DNA of 64,000 bases from Flavobacterium kingsejongi (GTDB lineage: Bacteria > Bacteroidota > Bacteroidia > Flavobacteriales > Flavobacteriaceae). The stretch lies in assembly GCF_003076475.1 (NCBI RefSeq), contig NZ_CP020919.1:434001-498000 (forward strand), given 5' to 3'. Below, piece by piece: positions 19,036 to 27,690 of this stretch. How positions within the stretch are numbered: position 1 is the first letter of the stretch; every line of letters begins with the position of its first letter. A program made the translations under genes and the position numbers. Below the pieces are notes generated by a model, which was given only the letters and a program-made list of their open reading frames with translations, did not search any database and was not told the DNA's origin.

Positions 19036-20352
19036 ATGAGTACAACGACATTGCCATTTGTAGCTTACAAAGTGAAAGACATTTCACTTGCAGCTTGGGG
19101 AAGAAAAGAAATTGAATTAGCAGAAGCGGAAATGCCAGGATTAATGGCACTTCGCAGTGAATATAAAAATGAACAACCTTTAAAAGGAGCTCGTATTGCA
19201 GGATGTCTGCACATGACAATCCAAACTGCAGTTTTGATTGAAACATTGATTGCACTGGGTGCAGAAGTTACCTGGTCTTCTTGTAATATTTTCTCTACAC
19301 AGGATCAGGCTGCAGCGGCTATTGCTGCTGCAGGAATCCAGGTTTATGCCTGGAAAGGCCTTAACGAAGAGGATTTCGACTGGTGTATTGAACAAACTTT
19401 ATTCTTTGGTGAAGACAGACAACCATTGAATATGATTCTTGATGATGGTGGTGATTTGACCAATATGGTTATTGATCGTTACCCACATCTTGTAGAGGGA
19501 ATCAAAGGATTATCTGAAGAGACAACTACAGGTGTACACAGATTGTACGAAAGAGTGAAAAACGGAACATTGCCAATGCCTGCAATCAACGTGAATGATT
19601 CTGTTACCAAATCTAAATTTGACAACAAATACGGCTGTAAAGAAAGTGCAGTGGATGCGATCCGTCGTGCTACTGACCTAATGTTAGCTGGAAAAAGAGT
19701 AATCGTTTGTGGTTATGGAGATGTTGGAAAAGGAACTGCTGCTTCTTTCAGAGGTGCCGGATCTATTGTAACAGTTACTGAGATCGATCCAATCTGTGCT
19801 TTACAGGCTGCTATGGACGGTTATGAAGTAAAAAGACTGGATACTGTGATTGCAACTGCTGATATCATTATCACAACAACAGGAAACAAAGATATCGTAT
19901 TGGGAAGCCACTTCGAAAAAATGAAAGACAAAACCGTTGTTTGTAATATTGGTCACTTTGACAATGAAATCGACATGGCTTGGTTGAATAAGAATCATGG
20001 TGCTTCTAAAATTGAAATCAAACCGCAGGTTGACAAATATACTATTGCTGGAAAAGACATTATCATTTTGGCTGAAGGTCGTTTGGTAAACTTAGGCTGT
20101 GCTACAGGTCACCCAAGTTTTGTAATGAGTAACTCTTTTACAAACCAGACACTGGCTCAAATCGAATTATGGAAAAATAGTGCGGCATATAACAATGACG
20201 TTTATATGTTACCAAAACATTTAGATGAGAAAGTAGCTGCTTTACACCTTGCTAAATTAGGGGTAGAATTGGAAACTCTTAGAGAGGATCAGGCGGCATA
20301 CATTGGTGTTGAAGTTGCAGGTCCATTTAAACCTGAATATTACAGATACTAA
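19036..20352 (+). CDS. ahcY: Adenosylhomocysteinase
   Basis: A 438-residue NAD-dependent enzyme that splits S-adenosylhomocysteine into adenosine and homocysteine, relieving inhibition of methyltransferases. The NAD-binding G-Y-G-D-V-G-K-G motif, the N-terminal H-M-T-I-Q-T-A-V segment, D-D-G-G-D-L-T and the C-terminal K-P-E-Y-Y-R-Y are all conserved. Codon use is more biased than in neighbouring genes, consistent with high expression. It has its own promoter and a strong terminator. Confidence 0.98.
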   Translation: MSTTTLPFVAYKVKDISLAAWGRKEIELAEAEMPGLMALRSEYKNEQPLKGARIAGCLHMTIQTAVLIETLIALGAEVTWSSCNIFSTQDQAAAAIAAAGIQVYAWKGLNEEDFDWCIEQTLFFGEDRQPLNMILDDGGDLTNMVIDRYPHLVEGIKGLSEETTTGVHRLYERVKNGTLPMPAINVNDSVTKSKFDNKYGCKESAVDAIRRATDLMLAGKRVIVCGYGDVGKGTAASFRGAGSIVTVTEIDPICALQAAMDGYEVKRLDTVIATADIIITTTGNKDIVLGSHFEKMKDKTVVCNIGHFDNEIDMAWLNKNHGASKIEIKPQVDKYTIAGKDIIILAEGRLVNLGCATGHPSFVMSNSFTNQTLAQIELWKNSAAYNNDVYMLPKHLDEKVAALHLAKLGVELETLREDQAAYIGVEVAGPFKPEYYRY

Positions 20353-20372
20353 TCTCTGATTATCATCATACT

Positions 20373-20408
20373 AAAAACGCCTTTGCAATACAAAGGCGTT
20401 TTTTTTAT
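20373..20408. terminator. Intrinsic terminator after ahcY
   Basis: AAAAACGCCTTTG (20373-20385) and CAAAGGCGTTTTT (20391-20403) form a 13-bp stem with a 5-base loop followed by Ts. Flanking A and T runs let it act in both directions, also ending the minus-strand effector transcript. Confidence 0.9.
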
Positions 20409-20454
20409 ACTCTAATTTTAGGTCTCTGATCTTATTTCAATCTAAACCAACCTG

Positions 20455-21066
20455 TTATTCCCATTTGAATTTTTGCTTTTGCTTTTTCATTTCAAGGCAT
20501 TTTTCCACAGTGAACTGCGTTGGACAATCAAAACAGCTAAAACTTTCTTTTTTCCCAAAAAGTTCGGTATACTTTATTGTATTCCCGGTTAATCGCTTAT
20601 TAGTGCCATTATCATAACATATGATCGTAGCCGGATAATCGGTATAATCGTCCTTCCCTAATGCCACTTTAGCTGAACCATTACTCGAAGTCACTTTCTT
20701 TACAACTATCAAATCCTTTTTATTTCTTTTGAAGTAAACACTTTCTGAGGTAGCAGTAGCAGTATTGTTAAACGTCAATTTAGACTTGCCTTTCTCTTCT
20801 TTGACCACAACTAACACTAATCGGTCAAATATAGGGTTACTCTCCTCATTCCCACGTCTGACTATAGTTACGGGAGTCTGAACTAATAACGTCTGGCTTG
20901 CTATCTTTATGGTATCAATAATGATGCAATCCGTACATGTGCTTACTGCTTTTCCATATAAAAAGCCAATTTGTTGCTTCCCTTTAAAAACAGGAATACT
21001 GTCAGTTTGTGCCAGAGCAAAAAATGGCAGTAAAAATAAGGCGGTTATAATTATTTGTTTATGCAT
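20455..21066 (-). CDS. Secreted protein, candidate immunity to the first lysozyme-like effector
   Basis: A 203-residue protein with a clear signal peptide (I-I-I-T-A-L-F-L-L-P-F-F-A-L-A-Q) and several cysteines, including C-T-D-C and C-F-D-C pairs. No family was recognised. Its start overlaps the end of the PAAR/GH19-like effector gene by 16 bases. Periplasmic location and position directly after a peptidoglycan-targeting effector suggest that it is the immunity protein. The other PAAR effectors here are followed by similar secreted proteins of unrelated sequence. Confidence 0.65.
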   Translation of the reverse strand: MHKQIIITALFLLPFFALAQTDSIPVFKGKQQIGFLYGKAVSTCTDCIIIDTIKIASQTLLVQTPVTIVRRGNEESNPIFDRLVLVVVKEEKGKSKLTFNNTATATSESVYFKRNKKDLIVVKKVTSSNGSAKVALGKDDYTDYPATIICYDNGTNKRLTGNTIKYTELFGKKESFSCFDCPTQFTVEKCLEMKKQKQKFKWE

Positions 21067-22118
21067 TCTGTATCGTATTTAAAAAACTCTTTTGTCCATT
21101 TCGTATAACTTTTTCGCTCCGCAATATTGGTCAGCCCTCCATTAATTGCAGTAGTTACCGCTTCTATATCAGCATCTGCCAAGCCACCATCCATAGCATT
21201 GATAGTGGCTGTTTTATATACCGTTGAAAACCAACCTGCCGAATTAAAGGAATGGAAGAGATTCTCTGATATATTTTTGGCAAACGTTTTTAATGTTTCA
21301 TAAAAAGGAGCATCCAGCCCTTCACTATTTGCTTTGGCGCGTTTTTTTACACATTCCCCAACACTTTCATAACCGCTTCGGTGTTTGATATATACATCGT
21401 AAAGATTAGTACTGTTGACGTAATCGTAATAGGCTAAATAATTATAATCGTGTGTAATTTGTTTCATCCCACGTCCCTGAAAAGCCACTCCTCCCTTATA
21501 ATTATCGGGCACTTCCGATCTGCTCTCATAAGTATATTGAAAACTAATCGTCTCCAGATACATTTGCCCTAAAAAATGTATTTTACGTTTACAGGTTTTA
21601 ATGCTGAATTTTTTAAACATCGCATTCATCTCATCTGTAAACAATTTTATCTTATCCTTATTCTCAGTCAGGGTTCCGCTTTTCACCCGTATAGCGCTAA
21701 TATATTCTCCTCCTCTATCAAAAAAGACCTCTCTTTTACTTTTATAATTCTGTTTATCCCGCAAATTATAAATAATATCCAGCATTTCATCTACTTCAAT
21801 ATCCCGGTTGCAATAACATGGTGTACCCAGTAATTCCAGGCGTTCATTATCTTTATTGATAAATTCATGTGTATTATCAGGATATTTTACTGTAGCTACT
21901 GTATTACTTACCTCTGCTTTTAAGTACAAGAAAGCATTATGATCCTTACGTTTATCAAACTTCACCAATTGGGCTTTCAGGTCTTCTGCTGATTTGGGCT
22001 GTAATGTGATCTCTTTGGCAAAAATATTAGGCTCTTCTATCTTATCTTTTGCAACATCAATCACGATAGTTGTCTTCTCGTCTTTATCAATAAGGAAAGG
22101 CACTGAACTATCATACAC
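21051..22118 (-). CDS. Distal part of frame-split T6SS effector: linker and GH19-like lysozyme domain
   Basis: This frame holds the toxin half of an effector whose N-terminal half is at 22160-22942. The first in-frame start is only a GTG, but the frame is open further upstream and reads K-K-V-W-V-V-A-V-Y-N-G-D-K-G as a natural continuation of the PAAR-like protein. The C-terminal domain has L-E-T-I-S-F (candidate catalytic Glu), G-R-G-M-K-Q-I-T and I-N-G-G-L-T-N-I-A-E-R, which fit GH19/lysozyme-like hydrolases that cut peptidoglycan. It is joined to the first half by -1 slippage at 22220-22226, or else is a remnant of a one-base mutation. The whole protein would have about 630 residues. Confidence 0.75.
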   Translation of the reverse strand: MYDSSVPFLIDKDEKTTIVIDVAKDKIEEPNIFAKEITLQPKSAEDLKAQLVKFDKRKDHNAFLYLKAEVSNTVATVKYPDNTHEFINKDNERLELLGTPCYCNRDIEVDEMLDIIYNLRDKQNYKSKREVFFDRGGEYISAIRVKSGTLTENKDKIKLFTDEMNAMFKKFSIKTCKRKIHFLGQMYLETISFQYTYESRSEVPDNYKGGVAFQGRGMKQITHDYNYLAYYDYVNSTNLYDVYIKHRSGYESVGECVKKRAKANSEGLDAPFYETLKTFAKNISENLFHSFNSAGWFSTVYKTATINAMDGGLADADIEAVTTAINGGLTNIAERKSYTKWTKEFFKYDTECINK

Positions 22119-22159
22119 AGCTTCTGCATTTGTCAGTTTATTTTCTTTAATTTCAACAG

Positions 22160-22942
22160 CTATATTTCCTTTATCCCCATTGTAAACTGCAACAACCCAG
22201 ACTTTCTTTTTGATTTGTATTTTTTTACTTTTTCAAAAGATACTATGTCTTTTGTTTTTTTGCGGTACTTGATTTTTATTGTCTCGCCGCCAACTGCGGT
22301 TTTAAATGCTTTATCTGGAATATAGGACAATACATGCTCCTTTTTAAGTTTCTGTTCCGATATAAAGCGTGCAGTTATCTTATCTTGATTTTCCCCTTTT
22401 TTAGCCGTAACTGTTTCTTCTGCTTCTTCATACAGTGGAGTCACCACTTTTTTACCAAAATAAACAGCAACCAGTTCGGCTGCCATTGTAGGTATTGGTG
22501 CCGCCGCAGTAGTTACATTGGAAGGCACACTACGCTGGCCTGAATCGGTAATCTCAATGGTACTCCCACCATAAAGGCATGGTATGGTACTTTGTTTTAG
22601 CAAAGGCGATTTATCCTGTACTAATAAGGTTCCTGTATTTTGCCATTCTCCAAGTTGCATCACGGAAGCACAAGGAAGTGCCATATTAGGGCTTTTTTTA
22701 CAGTTACCCGTAAATATGAGGCTTTTCATATCCTTTTCAACAACTGTAGCCGTTTTCTTATCCTGGGTGGTAGGCGTATCAAAATTTACCTTCAGGACAC
22801 CTTCAGGATTAACACAAAAATCACACTTTATCTTCGCCTGGTCGATGACCAGTTTTAAACCTTCAGCAACGGCTTCCTCCTCGTTCCTTTCTTCCTTTTT
22901 TGCTGCTATATCCTGCTTATTATTTTCTTTTATCGCTTCCAT
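22160..22942 (-). CDS. Proximal part of frame-split T6SS effector: PAAR-like DUF4280 domain and linker
   Basis: A 260-residue product starting with a charged segment and a DUF4280 PAAR-like domain (residues about 27-140) with Cys40, 43, 81, 91 and 122. PAAR-like domains cap the VgrG spike and carry fused toxins. After the domain the frame enters a linker, passes V-K-K in a run of seven As, and stops 60 bases later after an unnatural tail (G-L-L-Q-F-T-M-G-I-K-E-I). Switching back one base at the A run continues into the lysozyme half. Residues 22-138 are nearly identical to those of the other two DUF4280 effectors. Confidence 0.8.
   Translation of the reverse strand: MEAIKENNKQDIAAKKEERNEEEAVAEGLKLVIDQAKIKCDFCVNPEGVLKVNFDTPTTQDKKTATVVEKDMKSLIFTGNCKKSPNMALPCASVMQLGEWQNTGTLLVQDKSPLLKQSTIPCLYGGSTIEITDSGQRSVPSNVTTAAAPIPTMAAELVAVYFGKKVVTPLYEEAEETVTAKKGENQDKITARFISEQKLKKEHVLSYIPDKAFKTAVGGETIKIKYRKKTKDIVSFEKVKKYKSKRKSGLLQFTMGIKEI
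22220..22226 (-). other. A_AAA_AAA slippery heptamer at the frame change
   Basis: On the minus strand the zero frame reads GTA-AAA-AAA-TAC. The heptamer A_AAA_AAA is thus in the exact phase used for -1 ribosomal frameshifting. A -1 step gives ATA-CAA-ATC-AAA and joins the PAAR and toxin frames without loss of residues. Transcript slippage or a one-base tract-length change would give the same result. Confidence 0.6.
22529..22879 (-). repeat. Near-identical DUF4280 module, copy 1 of 3
   Basis: Encodes residues 22-138 of the split PAAR effector. It is nearly identical at the DNA level to 24951-25301 and 27241-27591, while the sequences downstream in each gene differ completely. This suggests recent duplication or gene conversion. 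Confidence 0.85.
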
Positions 22943-23006
22943 AGTATTTAATCCAGTTCTAAAATCTTTACATCCGCACTTATAATACTTTAGATGTTTA
23001 CCTCTC

Positions 23007-23696
23007 TTACAACAAACGCTTTTTTATCGGAGTCATGATATATTTATTGATTTCACCCCATGAAACAAAAACCGGAAACTGCTGATAACCGCTATTCCGA
23101 TATTCGGCCACTTCGGCCACTGAAAATTCCAGGCCTTTAATTTTAGCATGGTGATCATGAACTATTTTAAAATTGGCCAAATCTTCTGTTCTGGCTTTTA
23201 TTTTAACTCCCTGCTGTTTGAGCTTCTTATTTATTATTTTCAAAACCTCAGCCGGATTATTAAAGAATTTCAAAGCAATATTTTTCCCTGTCTCCAGATC
23301 AAAACAAAAATATTGGATTGCTTCCCAGGGCGATCCGTAGGACTGTATTCCTACGGATACATTCAAAAGATCATTTTTATCATAATACACCTCATAATGT
23401 TCAAAGCCATAGTTTGCTTCCCGCAAGGTATTCTCTGTAATATGGGCCGATAAAGTATCTTTCTTTGCCTTTATCCTTTGTTCTGGTAAAGCAATATAAG
23501 GTTTATCAAATACATCGTAAGTGCTTTGAAGGGTTTTATAAATGGCTGTATTTGCAGTTGTATTTGCAGTATTAATTTTAAGCTCTTCTAATACATAAAA
23601 AGTGTTATCAATCCGCACAGAGTCCTTTAATATTATTGCATTCTGGCCTTTGACCGGAATTACAAAAACAAAAAACAATAGTAAAGATTGTATCAT
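23007..23696 (-). CDS. Secreted protein, candidate immunity to the GH19 effector
   Basis: A 229-residue protein with an N-terminal signal peptide (S-L-L-L-F-F-V-F-V-I-P-V-K-G). The ATG at 23696 is preferred over a GTG at 23732, which would add a charged leader before the signal. No family was recognised. It directly follows the GH19 effector gene at 23733-25364 on the same strand, so it is probably its periplasmic immunity protein. It has no visible similarity to the other candidate immunity proteins in the locus. Confidence 0.65.
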   Translation of the reverse strand: MIQSLLLFFVFVIPVKGQNAIILKDSVRIDNTFYVLEELKINTANTTANTAIYKTLQSTYDVFDKPYIALPEQRIKAKKDTLSAHITENTLREANYGFEHYEVYYDKNDLLNVSVGIQSYGSPWEAIQYFCFDLETGKNIALKFFNNPAEVLKIINKKLKQQGVKIKARTEDLANFKIVHDHHAKIKGLEFSVAEVAEYRNSGYQQFPVFVSWGEINKYIMTPIKKRLL

Positions 23697-23732
23697 TATT
23701 TTTTCATGCTTCCATTTTTTTATCTGATGCAC

Positions 23733-25364
23733 TTATTTTTTACCTACCGGAATCTTTTTTTCGTCTTCTTCCAGAATTTTTATAGCCTGGTCGTCCTTGA
23801 GCAATTTCCTTTTTTCAAGATATGCTTTTGCTTCTTTTTTCTGTTGTTCATTTCCATTTTCCAACATCAATTTGAAATGCCTGTTGATATCAAAAACATC
23901 TTCTTTCCTTGCTCTGATAAGATTGTTTTTTCGGCTTTTTTTACCTGATGCAAGATCATATTCATTGATACACTTAATAACAAGATCAATATTATCATTT
24001 TGTGCATGATCTTTTGCATACTTTTTTCCCTTTTTTGTACCTGAATTCCAAAAATATAATGCAGATTGCGTTGCATACATTGCATCGGAAGAGATCAGTA
24101 AATATTTCCCGCCTAAAGCCACCCCCGGTTTTTCTTCTGTAAAGTCTATAGCGCCTGAAGTATCACCAGGAAATGGATGTTTATTTCTATATTCTGCAAA
24201 ACTTTTATAATTCCCTCTACCAGTCAATTGCTTTAACCCTCTTCCTTTAAATTTCCATCCATCACGCGTGAGTTCATCCCCATTTCCTAAGCCTCTTCTG
24301 TCGCCAGTATATGGTGCATAAGCGCGTGACAATAATGGCACTCCAAAATGAGTATGTGGTTTCAGATAAATTTTATAATCAACAGTTTTATCCGCTTTAA
24401 GGACTTCTTTAATTAATTTATCTACTTTTTTCTTTTTATCTTTAGGATCAGTCTCTCCAAGATATTTACAATAAAGTTGCTTGTCTACAATTGTGGGTTT
24501 GTCTTTCAATAAGAGCGTTTGCAATTCATCATTTGTTTTTGTTATTTCAACCCCTTTGTCATTAACAATCTTAAATATAGCTGTTAAATTATCTTTCAAT
24601 GACTTTACAATCGTTTCATTTATTACTATCGGAGAAGAACTAAATATACCCGGAGGATTCGAGTTGCTTTCATATTCAGCAAAAGTATCAAAATTGGCGC
24701 TTTCGACGGCTATTTGGGCTACAAAATGTGCTTTCCTTAGGCAAGTATCCAATGCAAAATCTTTCCTGTATTTATTGAGATATGGAAGTATGGAGTCTAT
24801 GATTTTTGTTTGAGTTGCCGATAGTTTTTTTAGTCCCATTGAACTTTGTAGCAAATCTGATGTGAACTCTTCGTCACAATGTGGGCATTTATAATCTTCT
24901 ACTACAACCTTCGGCACAGGGGCTCCGGTCGCAGCAACATCTGAGGGAACGCTACGCTGGCCTGAATCGGTAATTTCAATGGTACTCCCACCATAAAGAC
25001 ATGGTATGGTACTTTGTTTTAGCAAAGGCGATTTATCCTGTACTAATAAGGTCCCCGTATTTTGCCATTCTCCAAGTTGCATCACGGAAGCACATGGAAG
25101 TGCCATATTAGGGCTCTTTTTACAGTTCCCCGTAAATATGAGGCTTTTCATATCCTTTTCGACAACTGTAGCCGTTTTCTTATCCTGGGTGGTAGGCGTA
25201 TCAAAATTCACCTTCAGGATACCTTCTGGCTTAACACAAAGCTCACACTTTATTTTTGCTTGGTCAATGACTAATTTTAGCCCTTCGGCAACAGCTTCTT
25301 CCTGATCCCGTTCCTGTCGCTTTTCCGATACATCCTGCTTATTATTTCCCTTTGAATCTTCCAT
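23733..25364 (-). CDS. T6SS effector: PAAR-like DUF4280 with GH19 lysozyme/chitinase-like domain
   Basis: A 543-residue effector. Residues 27-140 are the DUF4280 spike-cap domain with Cys40, 43, 81, 91 and 122. A C-P-H-C knuckle at 160-163 links to the hydrolase. The GH19-like domain has candidate catalytic Glu221 in A-H-F-V-A-Q-I-A-V-E-S and the signature G-R-G-L-K-Q-L-T-G-R-G-N-Y near 374-386. It should cleave the glycan strands of peptidoglycan in the periplasm of a target cell. The following gene is a secreted protein likely to protect the producer. The C-terminus is highly charged. Confidence 0.87.
   Translation of the reverse strand: MEDSKGNNKQDVSEKRQERDQEEAVAEGLKLVIDQAKIKCELCVKPEGILKVNFDTPTTQDKKTATVVEKDMKSLIFTGNCKKSPNMALPCASVMQLGEWQNTGTLLVQDKSPLLKQSTIPCLYGGSTIEITDSGQRSVPSDVAATGAPVPKVVVEDYKCPHCDEEFTSDLLQSSMGLKKLSATQTKIIDSILPYLNKYRKDFALDTCLRKAHFVAQIAVESANFDTFAEYESNSNPPGIFSSSPIVINETIVKSLKDNLTAIFKIVNDKGVEITKTNDELQTLLLKDKPTIVDKQLYCKYLGETDPKDKKKKVDKLIKEVLKADKTVDYKIYLKPHTHFGVPLLSRAYAPYTGDRRGLGNGDELTRDGWKFKGRGLKQLTGRGNYKSFAEYRNKHPFPGDTSGAIDFTEEKPGVALGGKYLLISSDAMYATQSALYFWNSGTKKGKKYAKDHAQNDNIDLVIKCINEYDLASGKKSRKNNLIRARKEDVFDINRHFKLMLENGNEQQKKEAKAYLEKRKLLKDDQAIKILEEDEKKIPVGKK
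24951..25301 (-). repeat. Near-identical DUF4280 module, copy 2 of 3
   Basis: Encodes residues 22-138 of the GH19 effector, nearly identical in DNA to copies at 22529-22879 and 27241-27591. Confidence 0.85.
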
Positions 25365-25436
25365 AACTACTCTTTCTAGACTTCCTGCATCTCGCTCCCT
25401 ACTTAGAATTTCACCCGTTTATCCAAAACGCTATAA

Positions 25437-25979
25437 CTAATTGAAATCCGAATATTTCTTATATTTCGACTTCAATGATTTTATGAAACTGTTCCGGAGT
25501 TCCGGTGATAATTCCTTAAGCTTGCCATTCAAGTTATCATTAACTTTACACGTACCATTTTCGGTGCAATGGAAATTAATATGATAGAGGTATTTTTTAG
25601 TATTATAAAAAATAATAAAAGAGGCCTTTATATCGCTATCGGAATTACCACAGTAAAAAAATGGAATAAAAACCGCTTTTATCTTATTGAATTCTTCTAA
25701 CCAAATATCATTTTCCCGAAATAATATCATTTCCATCTGATAATCCTCATCATTATAAACCATTTCCTGGCTGCCTTTACCATTTTGGATTTTAGCTTCG
25801 ATTTTTGTCTCATGCCCGTCAAATGGCGGCCGATCGGGATTGCATAATGCGTTTACCATTACAGTAAGTTTGTTTTTTCCATTTTTATCATTCCATGATT
25901 TATGGATCGTGACAGAATCAGGCAATATCGTTTGTGCCTGTAATGGAATATATAGTACCAGAAAAAAGAACAATCGCAT
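25437..25979 (-). CDS. Secreted protein, candidate immunity to the CHAP amidase effector
   Basis: A 180-residue protein with a signal peptide (M-R-L-F-F-F-L-V-L-Y-I-P-L-Q-A-Q). The ATG at 25979 is chosen because it lies one base after the effector stop and starts the signal peptide directly; the longer frame overlaps the effector. No family was recognised. It has several Cys residues (C-N-P-D, C-G-N-S, C-T-E-N-G-T-C). By position it is the likely immunity protein of the effector at 25981-27654. Confidence 0.65.
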   Translation of the reverse strand: MRLFFFLVLYIPLQAQTILPDSVTIHKSWNDKNGKNKLTVMVNALCNPDRPPFDGHETKIEAKIQNGKGSQEMVYNDEDYQMEMILFRENDIWLEEFNKIKAVFIPFFYCGNSDSDIKASFIIFYNTKKYLYHINFHCTENGTCKVNDNLNGKLKELSPELRNSFIKSLKSKYKKYSDFN

Positions 25980-25980
25980 T

Positions 25981-27654
25981 TTATGCCACTGTATCCGCTG
26001 TAAGTTCCCTGTAATAAATTGGTAATTCATAATCTTCATCTGCTATAGTATATTCAATTGGAAAAACGCTCGAATTCCGGACACTGTAAGGACTTACTTT
26101 CACCGCATCACCCTGATTCCCGCCCAAACCGTAAAAGTGTGTCCCATTTTTATCTTTAGCCACTGCAAACGTGACATGCTTTTTATTGTTTACAACACAA
26201 ACAGACCCTACGGCAAGTTTGTTATTGTCCGTTTTTTTACCCCATACCGGGTCATCAAATTTTTCAGGCACAGGTACTCTTTTACCATTCACCGTTTTCG
26301 CCGAAGCCCGGTATCGGGTTTTTATTTCACCATAGGAAAAAGCCCCCGGATCTAACTGCGCAGAAAAATTATTCTGGCTAAGGCACCAGCCGACAAATGA
26401 AGCACACCATGCATTGGTAATTGTTGTGCACCCCGAAGGTTTATGTTCTCTGTTGATCTTATGGTATTCATCGATAATCCTGCTACAATGTGTGGCTTCT
26501 GTCACTCCCGTTTTTCGTTCCTGACGGGCAGTAATTAACCAGGGCTGTTCTTTGTATTTTAGTTCGAAATATTGTCCTTCTTCGTTCAGGAATGTATTGG
26601 TCAATCCTTCTGTCCCTGCTTTACCTTTATATTCCACTTCCTTTTCGTCCGATTTCACTTCGATGTACAGGAATGCTTTTTTATCAGCATCTGCCAGGAT
26701 CAGTTCCGCCAATTCAAAGGAAAGATCATCCGTCCTGTGGTTTAACATGAGTGTGAGTATTGCTTTATTTTTAAAGTCTGCAGCATTTGAAATTTTCACA
26801 TCATTGGCATAATTATCTACTGCTACTTCAAATTCTTCCTGGGGTTTTATAGTCTTATAGTTTGCCGCAGCTGTCACCACTTCAACATCTTTCATGTTGA
26901 TTAGTTTCACCGTAGCGTCTACATCCGACACTACTTTTTTCTTCCCACTCCTAACCTTAATTTTTATTTTTTTACCGGAAAGCCCTTCTGTTTCTACGAC
27001 TAAGGCAACCTGGTAGCTTAACCCACGTTCTGATATTTTTTCAAGGGTCATTTTTTGGGTGGTTACTTTTTTAATAACCTTAACTTTTTTCTTCAGGTTT
27101 TTATCATAAACTTCGGTCTCCTGATCTATTGGATCCCCGGCTTCTTTGGTTATTTTAGCAAAATAAGCCGAAAGGATTTTTACTTTAGTTTCTTCTTTTG
27201 GAGGTAATGCCGCTCCGACAGCCTGAAGATTTGCAGGTACACTACGCTGTCCTGAATCGGTAATTTCAATAGTACTTCCTCCATAAAGGCATGGGATCGT
27301 ACTTTGTTTTAGCAAAGGCGATTTATCCTGTACTAATAAGGTTCCCGTATTTTGCCATTCTCCAAGTTGCATGACCGAAGCACAGGGAAGTGCCATATTA
27401 GGGCTCTTTTTACAATTACCAGTAAAAACAAGACTTTTCATATCCTTTTCGACAACAGTAGCCGTTTTTTTATCCTGCGTGGTGGGTGTATCGAAATTAA
27501 CAATAAGGGTACCTTCCGGTTTTGTACACAATTCGCATTTTATTTTAGCCTGGTCAATAACAAGTTTCAGCCCTTCACTGACCTGCTCTTCCTGCTTCCG
27601 TTCCTCTCTTTTTTGGGAAAGCTCTTCTTTATTATTTGCTTTGACATTTTCCAT
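25981..27654 (-). CDS. T6SS effector: PAAR-like DUF4280 with CHAP/TIGR02594-type amidase domain
   Basis: A 557-residue effector with the shared DUF4280 spike-cap domain (residues 27-140) and a beta-rich linker (about 160-345) that resembles the linker of the split effector. The last 180 residues look like a TIGR02594/CHAP cysteine peptidase: Cys417 in N-A-W-C-A-S-F, His493 in K-K-H-V-T-F-A-V, and G-L-G-G-N-Q-G-D near the end. Such domains cut peptide or amide bonds in peptidoglycan. It is followed after one base by a secreted candidate immunity gene. Confidence 0.85.
   Translation of the reverse strand: MENVKANNKEELSQKREERKQEEQVSEGLKLVIDQAKIKCELCTKPEGTLIVNFDTPTTQDKKTATVVEKDMKSLVFTGNCKKSPNMALPCASVMQLGEWQNTGTLLVQDKSPLLKQSTIPCLYGGSTIEITDSGQRSVPANLQAVGAALPPKEETKVKILSAYFAKITKEAGDPIDQETEVYDKNLKKKVKVIKKVTTQKMTLEKISERGLSYQVALVVETEGLSGKKIKIKVRSGKKKVVSDVDATVKLINMKDVEVVTAAANYKTIKPQEEFEVAVDNYANDVKISNAADFKNKAILTLMLNHRTDDLSFELAELILADADKKAFLYIEVKSDEKEVEYKGKAGTEGLTNTFLNEEGQYFELKYKEQPWLITARQERKTGVTEATHCSRIIDEYHKINREHKPSGCTTITNAWCASFVGWCLSQNNFSAQLDPGAFSYGEIKTRYRASAKTVNGKRVPVPEKFDDPVWGKKTDNNKLAVGSVCVVNNKKHVTFAVAKDKNGTHFYGLGGNQGDAVKVSPYSVRNSSVFPIEYTIADEDYELPIYYRELTADTVA
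27241..27591 (-). repeat. Near-identical DUF4280 module, copy 3 of 3
   Basis: Encodes residues 22-138 of the CHAP effector, nearly identical in DNA to 22529-22879 and 24951-25301, with slightly more changes than between the other two. Confidence 0.83.
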
Positions 27655-27690
27655 AACACTACCGCTTATACACTTTGAGATGTGAACTGA

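Noticed and set aside
21994..22118. GTG at 22118 as a true start of the lysozyme half
   Set aside because: The frame remains open and protein-like upstream into the linker, so the GTG is internal to a longer effector and not a real start.
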